Assembly (NCBI GenBank): GCA_024036415.1
Contig: JAMWET010006568.1
Span: 55,001 to 119,000 of the forward strand
DNA from: Prochilodus magdalenae
Taxonomy: Eukaryota; Chordata; Actinopteri; Characiformes; Prochilodontidae
Reading direction: 5' to 3'
DNA: 64,000 nucleotides
Shown one piece after another: positions 12,388-22,814 of this stretch. The notes beneath the pieces were generated by a model that saw only the letters and a list, made by a program, of their open reading frames with translations, did not search any database and had not been told where the DNA came from. Positions within the stretch are counted from its first letter, which is position 1, and each line of letters starts with the position of its first letter. The position numbers and the translations under genes are program-made.

Positions 12388-12665
12388 AAAACATTCCAAA
12401 ATGAACTATAACTACCATTAGAATTAGAAGACATGGCAAATCATTGATGTCCATAGATCATGTTGCAGAGATGTGTGCTGAATGCTAACCAGCTAGCAGC
12501 CCATCGCTCTTTCGCAATACCACTTTGTACCTGAGGAGGTGATGGTGAGTCATTGTAGCATTGAGTCAAATCAGTCCAACATGAGAGGATAAAGTAGTAG
12601 CACTGCTTCAGTGGTGTGTTCTAAAGCCAGCTAGCCAATGAAAGGAACAGTAAACACGACAATAG
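12388..12665 (+). repeat. Unnamed dispersed repeat, copy 2
   Basis: It starts with AAAACATTCCAAAATGA, exactly as at 3427. It then follows that copy through TTGCAGAGAT, GCTAACCAGCTAG, a GTGAGTC..TGTAGC block, GTAGCACTGCTTC and AGCCAATGAAAGGAACAG. It lacks the ~420-bp interior present in the first copy. It is directly followed by an L2-type LINE end, so its right border is approximate. Confidence 0.5.
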
Positions 12666-12689
12666 CTCCTCCCAGCAAGAAACCACATT

Positions 12690-12975
12690 CGGCGGCAAAC
12701 AAAAGAAGTGACCGCACCCTTCGCTGGCTTCCTGTAGCTGCCCACATCAGATTTAAAACTCTGATGCTCGTCTACAAAGCCAGGAATGGACCAGCCCCTC
12801 TCTACCTGTATTCTTCTTTCTAGGAATCAGCACTTGCCCTGTTTGGACAGCATCTGAGCTCAAGGCGAGTTATAGACTTCTTGTACAAGCTAGGAAACAT
12901 TCTCTGACGGAACACTAAGCATGGTTGGATAAGAGCGTCTGCTAAATGCTATATGCTAAATGCTACTGTGCAGAA
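12690..12975 (+). mobile_element. 3' end of an L2-clade LINE (5' truncated)
   Basis: From about 12,714 the plus strand reads RTLRWLPVAAHIRFKTLML and then VYKARNGPAPLYLY. This corresponds to the conserved C-terminal region of L2/CR1-type reverse-transcriptase proteins (HWLPV..RI.FK.L...YKA..G.AP.YL). A frame break follows. The 3' untranslated region ends in GGATAAGAGCGTCTGCTAAATGC, with the short repeated tail ATATGCTAAATGCTA. Almost all of ORF2 is missing, as expected for a copy truncated during target-primed reverse transcription. Its tail matches the tail of the SINE copies at 25.6 and 47.5 kb. Confidence 0.8.
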
Positions 12976-13510
12976 ACATGCTCTGCGTGGAAGAGTCAAC
13001 TACATTAAACCGTATCTGCAAACTTACTACCACAGTTAATGTCTAATCCATGCATACCAACATCTACAAGTGAATACAAGTAGATGGATGAATAGACTCA
13101 TCATTAATATCCAGCAAAATCTGGGTGCAAATGAGACACAGCCAGTCAAGACACTGAGGAAACCCAAGAAAGGCAAGGGGGACCTTCTGCAATGACCCTC
13201 TCAGTCTATAAAACAACTGGCCAGTAGGCCTTAACAGAAGTATCCTCTCTATTACAACCTACTACTGCATATACTGCAGATATGATGTCATACCGCTGGG
13301 ATATGGGCGAGCCAGGCTGCTAAAGCGTCCGCGCCCTTCATTTGTGGGCCTTCGCGTGCATTCTGATCACCATATGCTCCTGCTTGTACGTTCGTTTGTG
13401 CTGGCATGCAGATGGACAGACATCCAGCAGAGACATCTCTCTCGCTCCCTCTCTCTCCGAATCAAGCACCGGGTGCTGAGGAGCTGTTTCAGTGTTGCAA
13501 ATCAGCTATC
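12976..13510. other. Unassigned intergenic DNA
   Basis: No element recognised before the CT tract. Confidence 0.5.
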
Positions 13511-13547
13511 AGTCTCTCTCTCTCTCGCTCTCTCTCTCTCTCCCTCC
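13511..13547 (+). repeat. (CT)n microsatellite
   Basis: A CT dinucleotide run with one CG interruption. It is the first of three pyrimidine/purine tracts within 270 bp. Confidence 0.9.
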
Positions 13548-13629
13548 CAGTATGAGCAAAGGGAGATGCTTGCTGAATTACCCCCTCAGGCAGCTGGAGG
13601 GGCTCCAGATGCACAGGCTGCTCAGAGAG

Positions 13630-13659
13630 CAGGAGAGAGAGAGAGAGCGAGAGAGAGAT
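13630..13659 (+). repeat. (GA)n microsatellite
   Basis: A GA run of opposite polarity to the CT runs on either side, so this segment could form stem-loops or triplex-prone DNA. Confidence 0.9.
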
Positions 13660-13755
13660 TCACATACACATCCGGCTTCATCTTCCCTCATTAATATTCA
13701 TTCCCTCTTCGCCAGGACCCGTCGCGCTCTCCCCTCGCTCTCAATTTACACTTCT

Positions 13756-13777
13756 GTTTCTCTCTCTCTCTCTCTCA
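13756..13777 (+). repeat. (CT)n microsatellite
   Basis: A short uninterrupted CT run, the third tract of the cluster. Confidence 0.85.
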
Positions 13778-13784
13778 GTTTCTG

Positions 13785-14240
13785 GCTACCTGCTTAAAGC
13801 AGCCAATAATGGCATTTTAATGCTTCATGTAACTAATCTCTCTCTTGGTGTAGCTGGAGAGCAGCGCGCTGTGCCCCTTGTTTAGGGCGGGCTGAAAAAA
13901 GTGCAAGGGGGAGAGGGGGTTGGAGAGAGGGGCAAGTGAAAGAGCACATCCTCTGAGGTTTGTCCGGAAAGGCAGGGCCCCCCGCTGTTCCTCTAATGAC
14001 GGCCTTTTCATGGATTACTCATTAATAAATGACCAAGGTTTTCTCTGAATATTCAACCGTCTGTCCTGCGCGATCCGCTGCTTACAAATCATCTCCGTGT
14101 CCTCGTTTCAGCGGACAGCCACAAATAACACCGGCTCACACCTGCGCGCCATTACGCAGCCCCGTCCTCCCTCGCACTGCTGGTTCTTATTTATCACCAT
14201 TCATTACGCTTACTTGTCCTATGGTTGCCACCAGAAAGTA
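13785..14240. promoter_or_regulatory. Candidate conserved non-coding element
   Basis: Unique, repeat-free sequence flanked by simple tracts and transposons. It contains clusters of TAAT/ATTA homeodomain-type words (ATTTTAATGC, CTAATGAC, TACTCATTAATAAATGA, CACCATTCATTACGC). It also has unusually intact CpGs (GCGCGCTG, GCGCGATCCGC, CCTGCGCGCC). No frame looks coding. The composition resembles vertebrate developmental enhancers, but cross-species conservation is only inferred. Confidence 0.3.
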
Positions 14241-14480
14241 ATGACGTACCCCACTTACTAAAGCCTGTACATTAACTGCTAAGCTGTGGGGGTTACTACT
14301 TTGGGGGGACACTGAAAACTGAATGCATTAGGATATTTCAGGGTTAATCTTCAGATATGGAAGCCGGGAAACAGAGATGATTCTAGAGAGTGAGCTTTTA
14401 AGATGATGGGCTCGCTGCACCCGCTGCTGGAATGCTGCAGATTGGCTCTTTGCTTCATGTACTGTGATTAACACCCTCTT
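14241..14480. other. Unassigned DNA between candidate element and transposon
   Basis: Unique sequence with no stops-free frame of interest. It could be a continuation of the unique block to its left. Confidence 0.4.
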
Positions 14481-14980
14481 TGAGTTACCTTGCATGTCTA
14501 ATGCTCCTGCAGATGGCTATAAATACCTCTGGAGTGTGAGTGACGGGATCCATAGATTGAGAAGAGGTGGTCCACTGCAGTGAATGTCTCGTTCCACGTG
14601 TGGAAGATGGGTCTCAGAGCAAATGTTAACGAAGGGCTAAAAGGAATGATTGTATTCGGGGGTGCCAAAGACCGTAGCGTGAAGGAAGTACCTGAATCTG
14701 TAGGTGTATGGAAGCGTACGAGTCATATGGGTCTACCAGCAGTGGCTAAAATCCCTGTCTACAGGGAATTCTCCTTGGGAATTGTGCCAGGGAAGGCATC
14801 CACCAAATCTGCCCAACTGCACAGCTCTCCCATGCAAGAGTGGCTGAACATTGATGTGGCCTACATCCAGAAACTTGCCCAGTCCATGCCATCCCCAATC
14901 TTAGCTGTTATTTGTGCTTTTAGAGGTATTACACATGATGAGGTACATTTCAGTCACAGGTGACATGTTTTGTCTGGTGA
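14481..14980 (+). mobile_element. Tc1-like deletion derivative, family B, copy 1
   Basis: Its sequence aligns, inverted, with 21,384-21,885, from GAGTTACCTTGCATGT through GCTATAAATACCT to TACATTTCAGTCACAGGTGA. The open frame 14,580-14,963 fuses two transposase parts. The first is an N-terminal helix-turn-helix-like segment (VKEVPESVGVWKR). The second is the C-terminal tail QEWLNIDVAYIQKL, followed by AQSMPSPILAVI, which matches the EEW..I....IQ.LI.SMP.RI.AVI signature ending Tc1 proteins. The catalytic DDE core is absent, so it cannot transpose alone. The TATAAATA box upstream may be a remnant of the element's promoter. Exact ends are unclear. Confidence 0.7.
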
Positions 14981-14984
14981 GCTT

Positions 14985-16040
14985 ATCAGGACATATCAAA
15001 GCAGCCAGGTGCTACTAATCAAACGCCCTTGATTAACCAATCATCAGCAAGTGTCACCACCTCTATAAAGCTGAGGTTTTGGCAGTCTGCTGGTCGGGAG
15101 TATTCAGGTGTGTGTTAACGCAATGCCAAAGAGGTAAGACATCAGCAATGATCTTAAAGAAGCAACTGTTGCTGCCTGTCAGTCTGGAAGGGGTTGGAAG
15201 GCCATTTCCAAACAATTTGAAGTCCATCATTCTACAGAAAGGAAGATTATTCACGAGTGGAAAACATTCAACACAGTTGCCAATCTTCCCAGGAGTGGAC
15301 ATACCAGCAAATTCATCCCAAGGTCAGACTGTGCACTGCTCAGAGAACCTGCAGAAAAGCTCCATCTCAGCCTCCACAGGCTTCAGTTAGCATGTTAAAT
15401 GTTCAGGTTCATGACAGTACAGTTTGAAAGAGACAAGTTAGGCTTGTTTGGAGGGGCTGCCTCTTCAAGTTTTCACTTGCACCACCAAACACAAGATTTT
15501 TAAGACATGCCCTTTGGACAGACAAAACCAAAGTAGAAATATATGACCGTAATGCACACAACAAGCATAGCACAAAACAAACACGTATCAGCACAAACAC
15601 CTCATGCCAACTGTCAAGTACGGTGGTGGAGGCGGGACCTGGGTGAGCACTTTGCAGTCTTAGAGTTAACCATGAGCTCCTCAGTATACCAAAATATTCT
15701 AGAATCAAATGTAAGGTCATCTATCCAGCAGCTAAAGCCTGGCTGAAACTGGGACATGCAACAGGACAACAACTTCAAGAACACCTGGAAATGTAGAGCG
15801 GAATGGCTAAAGAAAAAACAACCAACCAACTGAAATGAAACGGCAGCACCTTAAGAGAGCTGTGCATTAGAGAGCAAATGCCCACAAAGCTTAATGAACT
15901 AAAGCAACGTTGTAAAGAGGACCGGGCCAAAATTCAGCCAGGACGATCTCCCCCAGGTCTAATGAAGGACTAATGAAGTCAAGCAGATAATGGTATTGCT
16001 GCTCAATATGATTCAACAAGCTGCTGATTCATAACTTTTC
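14985..16040 (+). mobile_element. Tc1-like transposon relic with transposase pseudogene
   Basis: The pseudogene starts at ATG 15,123 (MPKR, then a stop). It continues with a helix-turn-helix block (DISNDLKEATVAACQSG), HHSTERKIIHEWKTF and LPRSGHTSKF, which match the two DNA-binding subdomains of Tc1 transposases. Around 15,440 KLGLFGGAA and at 15,672 SSSVYQNILESNVRSSIQQL mark the core. ECRAEWLKKK-like and C-terminal pieces follow near 15,800-15,940. Several stops and frameshifts and a missing middle make it dead. The sequence before the ATG (14,985-15,120) appears to be its 5' leader. Confidence 0.8.
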
Positions 16041-16327
16041 CCTTCTGGCTCATTTTTGTAGTTTTCTAGCTTCACTAGTAACTACAAGTAACTCTGGGTT
16101 TAGCAAGTTAGCAAGACAGCCTAGTAACTGACACATGCTAAGTCAAAGTAAACTAAACTCAAAGCCTCCCTTACCAACAGAAGAACGATTTCTAGTCCAA
16201 ACTCGCTAGCCCTCTGATTCTAATAGGGGAGGCCTCATGAATATATCACCTAATGGAACTTTACAACAAAACTTCTGATTGGTCCTGTAATATGCCAGTT
16301 TGTTTAGTTATATATGTGGTCGGTGTG
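16041..16327. other. Unassigned intergenic DNA
   Basis: No element recognised. Confidence 0.5.
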
Positions 16328-16490
16328 CCCCAACTGATAACCCCACTACCTACTAGATGCCATGGGGTAGAATGGGGTTCAGTTTCCACTCTGGGTGACT
16401 ATGCTGTGCTACACCAATAAGAGTCCTTGGGCAAGGTCCCCAACACTACACTAGGTGACCTGTAATATAATGGGACTCTCACATAAATGT
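16328..16490 (+). mobile_element. tRNA-derived SINE, degraded copy
   Basis: It follows the same order as the better copies at 25.6 and 47.5 kb but on the plus strand. It has a tRNA-like head with AACTGATAACCCCACTACCT and GGGGTTCAGTTTCCA (decayed B box), then CTGGGTGACTATGCTGTGCT, ACACCAATAAGAGTCC and a tail ending ACATAAATGTA. The 3' tail shared with the LINE is largely eroded, which makes this the oldest of the three copies. Confidence 0.75.
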
Positions 16491-18119
16491 ATTTATTTAC
16501 TTATCTCTCCTCCATTCACTCTAGTTCATTTAGCTAGTCACTTCTGTTCTTGTGTTTGTTAAAGCATACTGGGTTGATGTGCCCTCATGTCTGTTTTCCA
16601 TTCTATGAGCTGTCTTGCCCTTGGTGTCCACTTGTGTTTCCTTGGCCAGGTTCGTCTCTACCACCTGCATGTGCCACTAATGCTCCTGCTGTTCTTGAAA
16701 ACAAAGGCCTCACCTGCATGTTTAGTCGCTCACCCTCCTGAGGAGAGCGAAAGCCTCGGCTGGACGGCGTGGAGACTTTATTAATTAGCCCATCCCCATC
16801 TGCTTTATCCTGTCTGGTTTGGTGACTGCTCTAACTTTCACGCACAGTAACTAGAACAGTTTCATCTTCTGTCGAAACTACCGTGGACATAATTCTCGTT
16901 CTCACTCTTTTCAGATGACCCCCTGTCATGTCCTCATACCACCACTGGTCTAATCTTAATACCTGTGTTTAATGATTAGGCTTACCTGGTCTGTCGTTTC
17001 AAATTTATCACATGTTCCCAAGCTCACAACTCAAGCTGTATTTTTGTATGTCTTGTTGTGTTGTCAGGTGTCTACCGGAGGGGCATGGTATCCCCTTTTG
17101 CCCTCGAGCTTTCTTCCTCATGATCGGAGTGGGAATTTCCTTTCTATTGTCATCTTGGGCCTGTTCAGCTAAACATCTAAACCACAGAAATGTGGCTTTA
17201 AAATCAGTAAGCAGGTAAGCAGTAATTAGGTCATTAGTAAGTAGAATAGACTGATCTAGAAAATTCCAGAAACAGTGTTGAGCCAGGCTGGAGTCCAGTA
17301 CAACTGGAGACCCATGCTAGCTTTTACTTTTTGGTCATCTGGAGCCAGTCCCATCTTGTAGGATAGGAGGGTTTAGCTTTTCGGTGCCACCCTGTTGTAG
17401 AATAATCCATCACTGCATGAACATTAATGTTCATCCTGGCACTCTACAGTAACCTCCGTTTCCAGGAAGCCCCAGTAAAAACAACAACCTTTGGCAACCT
17501 ATTCAAAATACCTACACCACATAAAACACATTAACCTGCTAGTTTGAGGCGTATGCCTACTATACTAGTGGAAGTGACATAATAGTAATGCAGACCTGGC
17601 AGCAAACATTTCCCACAGAAGTCGCCCAGATTTATAAAGGCGTCCACGTACGTGTACATTAATGGGAACTCATGTTCTCAATGAGCACACTGGTTCTTAC
17701 ATATGACCGAATGTGAAATGTGCCTGAAAGGTCTGTAATACCTGCTCTGGCCTTGTTTGTCAGTGAGCTGGTGAAGAAAGGTCAGATTTATTGGTCAGAA
17801 AGTCATTACTTTAAAACGTCTTTTTCAATGCTGTCTGAGTTTGACACAAAAGCGGAACGATGCATTTTTCATGCAGTAGTCAAATATTATGCTGTATTTT
17901 GTGGTGTGAAAACAATTTGCATCGTAATACAATACATCTGGTTGAAGGTGAATTCCAATCCTTTCTGGCTCGACAGAATCCTACAATCTGTATCTATATA
18001 GTAAATAGATTTGAATGTAATAAAAAACATAAAACTCCTGAGTACACACGGTAATCTTGAGCTAAACACTGTGGAGCAATGAATCACCCTTCTACACAAA
18101 CTCCCAGTCGCTCCAAGTA
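16491..18119. other. Unassigned DNA with a possible old repeat at 17,050-17,200
   Basis: Mostly unique. Around 17,050-17,200 the string with GTGTCTACCGGAGGGGCATGG and TTTCTTCCTCATGATCGGAG resembles a repeat common in fish (a GAGGA.GGGT..CCCCTT..TTTCTTCCTCAT consensus that I recall). It is too diverged to be firm. Overlapping frames at 17,720-18,099 look random. Confidence 0.4.
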
Positions 18120-18380
18120 TGTGCCTCTGCTGGAGCCTCTAGACGGTCCTCCTCTGCTCAGCAATGTCCGAGTGCTTTGGAAATTGATAACACCGGCCTG
18201 GCACTTTTATTATCCTATTTGCTCTCATTGAATTTACTATAATGAATAACCTGCCTCCACTAACTCACTAGGAAACGGCGGCGTTTCAGGACGATTTCAT
18301 CATCGTTCATTAAGAGTTTACTGGCTTCCATTAGACAGGTCAGCAGGCAACAAGCAGCCACGGAGAGAGACGTAGGCAGA
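18120..18380. promoter_or_regulatory. Candidate conserved non-coding element
   Basis: Repeat-free block with homeodomain/POU-type words in series (GAAATTGATAACACC, TTTTATTATCC, CATTGAATTTACTATAATGA, GTTCATTAAGAG, TCCATTAGAC) and intact CpGs (GGAAACGGCGGCGTTTC). No coding frame. It looks like a developmental enhancer, but that is inference without an alignment. Confidence 0.3.
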
Positions 18381-18644
18381 AAATAGTATGGTGATGAATG
18401 TTTATTAAATAAACAGCCAAACAGTGACATTTATCCTACAGAGGAAGACACAGAACTTGGCAAACTAAGAAGCAAATATGCCATAAGTTTCCAGCCTGGA
18501 GGACACGTTTAACACAATTTAGCACAAATAACTCGAAATGATCTAATAACTCCGCAAAGACCATAGACAGCGTAGTTCAATCACTCCGGAGGTACCAAAC
18601 AGCAGAACTCAGGGCTCAGGGCTTACCAGCAAAGCAAGAGCATT
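18381..18644. other. Unassigned intergenic DNA
   Basis: Unique sequence leading into the CA array. Confidence 0.5.
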
Positions 18645-19027
18645 TACACACACACACGCGCACACACGCGCACACACACGCACACATACACGCACACACA
18701 TACGCAAACACACACACGCACACACACACACATACGCAAACACACACACACACACACGCGCACACACATACACGCACATGCAAATACACGCACACACATG
18801 CACACACACGCGCGCACACATACACACACGCACACACACACACACACGCACACACACACGTGCACACACACGCACATATACACGCACACACACATACACA
18901 CACACACAAACACATACACACATACAAGCACACACACACACGCACACATACATGCTCACACGCACACACACGCACACACACGCACATGCAAATACACGCA
19001 CACAAACACATACACACGCACACACAC

Positions 19028-19077
<50 letters not shown>

Positions 19078-19234
19078 ATACACGCACACACACATACACA
19101 CACACAAACACATACATACACTTACACACACGCACACACGCATACACACACACACAAACACATACATACACTTACACACACACACACACATACGCACATA
19201 CGCACACACACACATACACGCACACACACACAAA
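18645..19234 (+). repeat. Long compound (CA)n microsatellite
   Basis: About 590 bp of CA repeats, interrupted throughout by CG and TA steps and by TACACG/CATACA words. The alternating purine-pyrimidine run would favour Z-DNA. Long His/Thr-rich plus-strand frames and Cys/Val-rich minus-strand frames exist only because of the dinucleotide period and are not genes. A Tc1 fragment starts exactly at its right edge. Confidence 0.97.
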
Positions 19235-19620
19235 CCACATTCCAGAGCAGTGGGTGCATCACGGTAGGAACGGACACACATGAAGCGATGTACACATCAT
19301 ACATTGCGCCCACTGTACAAGCCTCTGGAGGAAGTTATGATCTGGTGGTGCTTCACTTGGTCCTTTACTGCTCCAGGCTCAGCAACATGATGCAGCAGTA
19401 AAGGTTATCCTATCCCATTGTTTCCTTCCCTGATTGCACGACCATAATCCAGGATGACAATGCCGAGATTCAATGGGCACTAATTGAAAGTCTATGGGAT
19501 ATGCGCTAAAGACTTTATGGAGTGATTCAACTCTCCCATCATCAGTACAAGATCTCAGCCTGTAATTGATTCAACTCTGGATGGAAATTTATGTTGTGAT
19601 GTTGCATAAGGTTGTTGAAA
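19235..19620 (+). mobile_element. Tc1-like transposase fragment (family C)
   Basis: The plus strand near 19,337-19,400 reads VMIWWCFTWSFTAPGS, corresponding to the (S/V)M.WGCFS..G.G core block. About 19,500-19,590 reads DFMEWFNSPIISTRSQPVIDSTLDGN, with the nucleotide string CTCCCATCATCAGTACAAGATCT shared with 23,797-23,820. That region encodes the IQDLG..LMQLWTEINV tail in another frame. The 5' half is missing where the CA array begins, and stops are frequent. Confidence 0.6.
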
Positions 19621-20280
19621 TAAAGCCACGGTGAATGTGCGCTGTAACAGTGTGCATTTGGCCAGGCAGTGTATATGCCATTCTTTTCCAAAGAAATCAG
19701 CAGGAATAATCTGCGACTCACTTTTCCTGCTATATACACTCAATGATGCTCAGGTCTAAGGTGGTCAGTCAATTGCGGTGAGAACACCAGCAGCTTCTTT
19801 GATTGACTTGCACATGATCCACATTGTTTGCTGTAAATATAATATGAAATGAGTGTACTAAAAATGAAAATCTAAAATCTTAGATTAATTACAGACAAAA
19901 GGAAGCACGTTTTAAATCACTGTTATAAGCAGGGCTAACACTGGCTCGCTAACTAGGCCAAGAGGGCAGGCAAAATAATGATGTCTTAATAGCCTTAATA
20001 GTCTTACTACTCCTAACAGATTCAGGGTGGGAGTAACTGATGCTAACTCGTGCTAGCTATTTATTACACTAGAAAACATTATCGAGCTAGCTAACTTCGT
20101 TCCGGGCATCTGGCGATAAATATTCCTATGCAACAGAGACTGGCAGATGCTGTGATGTTAGCTAATCTTGGAGTTTAACATTAATCACATTTTCATTTGC
20201 TTGGGCGCCCCTATGAATGGCTTGTGCCTCTAGCATTCGCCTATATACATACACACCACAGGCAGTCTCTGTGGAAACAC
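19621..20280. other. Unassigned intergenic DNA
   Basis: AT-rich unique sequence. Repeated GCTAGCTA words near 20,050-20,095 are the only motif noticed. Confidence 0.5.
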
Positions 20281-20399
20281 CTATGGACAGTTCAGATTTG
20301 AAGCAAGGGTTGAGTTTGATTTTCTCCTAGCTCTTGTGGTCAAAAGTGCATTTCAGTGACTGAGATATCCATGCATTAGTGTGGTATGTAAGGAAAGAC

Positions 20400-20850
20400 A
20401 GGAGAGCTGTTCCTCAGGTGACTGAGAATGTCAGAGCAGGACGTGATCAGACTCTGTCAGCAGGAATGGTCCGTCAGCATCTACAGAGCAGAATAATAGC
20501 AGGGCTGCAGTCCATAAATCCATCATTACAAAGACGAATGCACGTTTGAGAGCTCAGCGGTGTAAAAACAAGAGGTGCTGGCCCGCAGGGATGTGGAAAT
20601 AAGTGATCGGGTCAAATTTATCCTTTACCCATAGTGACAGACCACTACGGTCACCAGCACCATCTTCAGAACACCAATGCAGTTCTCTATGGTTTTAGAG
20701 AATTGTGCTCCAGCCCTGTGGTACACTTCCACTTCTATGTGCCAGCCATGCCAAGCACACTGAAGCTGTTCTGGTGCATTATGGTCCTTACATGTTGGTG
20801 CCGACTTTCACTCTCATTTGCTTCATATGCTAATGTGTGGCAAAGAAATG
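20400..20850 (+). mobile_element. Probable Tc1-like transposase fragment
   Basis: Around 20,509-20,548 the plus strand reads INPSLQRRMHV, then a stop and ELSGVKTRG. This matches the linker of a Tc1 subgroup (IN.SL..RR.HVRERRA) that precedes the catalytic core. The following 20,590-20,640 (GATCGGGTCAAATTTATCCT) fits the position of the first catalytic acid (SDE.KF.L). The rest is too decayed to place, and no terminal repeats were seen. Confidence 0.45.
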
Positions 20851-21383
20851 CTTTCAAATGTATAACCCAGTAGAAGCAGTATAAATATATGCGCAGGCTT
20901 TTCCAAAGAGAAATGCTTCTCTTCCGAATGTTGGACACTAAATTTATGGTGCCCATGCATATTAAGTGACACAAAATTCATGCCTACAGAAACAGAGATG
21001 AGTGAAAACTGTTTGGAGGTCATTACTTAAAGTTTGACGGATTTTACAATTACAGTTTGGGACTATGTGTCTGATAAATCGAGCTAAATAACTGCTGAAT
21101 AAATATTCTATATTATATATGCACTGCATACCTTTAGATTTAGTGATTCTGGGGTTCTGGGCAAATGACAAGAGAACGAGGCCCTCTGGAAAGAGTAGCG
21201 TGCGACCGTCTGCATTGCAAAAGAACAGATAGCTCAATATCGTACAGTTAAATGATCTCATTATATTCCCAGGCCATGTGACTTTCTGTGAGAGTTAAGC
21301 TTGAAGTGAGCTAAGCTACCTGCCAATATAGTGAGACACTTTGGCACAGACCAACATGCATTGCCCTCACCGTCACTGTTTGT
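20851..21383. other. Unassigned intergenic DNA
   Basis: No element recognised. Open frames on the minus strand (20,735-21,261) are AT-driven and have no known domain. Confidence 0.5.
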
Positions 21384-21885
21384 ACCGGACAAAAGATTAG
21401 TCACCTGTGACTGAAATGTACCGAATAACAGCCGGGATTTGATTGGACATGCACTGAATAAGTTTCTGGATGTAGGCCACATCAATGTTCAGCCACTCTT
21501 GCATCAGATAATTGCTTCCCTGGTATCCCTGGTTCAATTCTGAAGAGAAGAAGAATGGGCTTTCCTGTAGACTGAGATTCCTGTAGCCACTGCTGGTAGA
21601 CCCGTATGACCACACGCTTCCATACACCTGCAGACTGATCTACTTCCTTCACACTATGGTCTTTGGCATGTCTAAATGCAGTCACTCCTTTTAGCCAATC
21701 ATTACCATCTGCTTTGAGATGCATTATTCACACAATGAACGAGACATGCACTGCACTGTACCACCTCTTCTCAATCTATGAATCCCATCACTCACACCCT
21801 GCAGGTATTTATAGCTCCATCATTCTCGTGTAGCGCCATCTCAAAGAACTGCCACTGCAAACATGCAAGGTGACTCACATTTTGT
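21384..21885 (-). mobile_element. Tc1-like deletion derivative, family B, copy 2
   Basis: This is the inverted counterpart of 14,481-14,980. On the minus strand the N-terminal part reads ADGNDWLKGVTAFRHAKDH, then WKRVVIRVYQQWLQESQSTG, a clear second helix-turn-helix segment of a Tc1 transposase. The tail MQEWLNIDVAYIQKLIQCM, then SNQIPAVI, follows after a frame change near 21,530. The catalytic middle is deleted, as in copy 1. Both copies share the TATAAATACC box and the TTGCATGT end region, so they descend from one deleted parent. Confidence 0.75.
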
Positions 21886-21959
21886 GCAGTGAGCTTATAT
21901 TAGAGCCTTTGATTGGATAATTACTGCAGTGATTAGTATGTTGTAGCTGACACACTCTC

Positions 21960-22282
21960 TACCCCAACTGATTAAGTGAGCACCTTCGCATTTCCTGAAC
22001 AGCCATGTGGGAAGGAGTAACTGGTTATTGTGGAAAAGACAGTCATGTTTTAAAAGGGGCAAATTATTGGCCTGCATCAAGCAAAGAAAACAACTAGGGA
22101 GATGCTGAAATGACTGGAATCAGGTTAAGAACTGTCCAACGCATTATTCAAACCTGGAAGGATGATGGAGAACTTTACTGAAGAAACATGGTCCAAGATA
22201 CATGCTGAATGATCATGATCGGAGACCACGGAAATGCCTGCTATGGTGAATGGTTAAAACTGGACAACTGAACTCATGGCTA
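21960..22282 (+). mobile_element. Tc1-like N-terminal transposase fragment
   Basis: Reading from about 22,050, the frame gives LKGANYWPASSKENN, a stop, GDAEMTG and then IRLRTVQRIIQTWKDDG. The pattern (F.KGQIIGLHQA...I...TG...RTVQRII..WK..G) is the paired helix-turn-helix of Tc1 transposases. The fragment ends abruptly where the family A element begins at 22,283. The missing core may have been lost before or after that insertion. Confidence 0.6.
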
Positions 22283-22814
22283 TGAGGGTTGGACAATGAA
22301 ACTGAAACACCTGTCATTTTAGTGTGGGAGGTCTCATGGCTAAATTGGACCAGCCTGGTGGCCAATCTTCATTAATTGCACATTGCACCAGTAAGAGCAG
22401 AGTGTGAAGGTTCAGTTAGCAGGTAAGAGCACAGTTCTGCTCAAAATACTGCAATGCACACAGCATTATGGGTGACATACCAGAGTTCAAAAGAGGACAA
22501 ATTGTTGGTGCAGGTCTTCCTGGCGCATCTGTGACCAAGACAGCAAGTCTTTGTGATGCATCAAGAGCCACGGTATCCAGGGTAATGTCAGCATACCACC
22601 AAGAAGGACGAACCTCCACCAGCATCACGTAGTGACATGGCAACTATCCTGCAAGAGGAATGGCTTAAATTCCCTCTGACCACTGTGCAGGACTTGTATA
22701 TGTCATTCCCAAGACCAACTGACGCTGTATTGGCCGCAAAAGGAGGCCCTACACCATACTAATAAATGATTGTGGTCTAAAACCAGGTGCTTCAGTTTCA
22801 TTGTCCAACCCCTG
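22283..22814 (+). mobile_element. Tc1-like deletion derivative, family A, copy 1
   Basis: It is bounded by inverted ends: GGTTGGACAATGAAACTGAA at the left and CAGTTTCATTGTCCAACCCC at the right, with TA at both borders. ATG 22,468 opens a 54-codon frame (MGDIPEFKRGQIVGAG, then SRATVSRVMSAYHQEG), which is the N-terminal helix-turn-helix. After a deletion junction a second open frame (EEWLKFPLTTVQDLYMSF, then AVLAAKGGPTPY and a stop at 22,760) is the intact C-terminal tail of a Tc1 transposase. The catalytic region is absent. It shares its structure with 50,889-51,416 and 59,568-60,147. Confidence 0.88.

Noticed and set aside
18609..19401. Long Cys/Val-rich and His/Thr-rich open frames (up to 207 codons)
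   Set aside because: They are six-frame readings of a CA dinucleotide array. Composition is wholly explained by the repeat, and the same frames are open in several phases.
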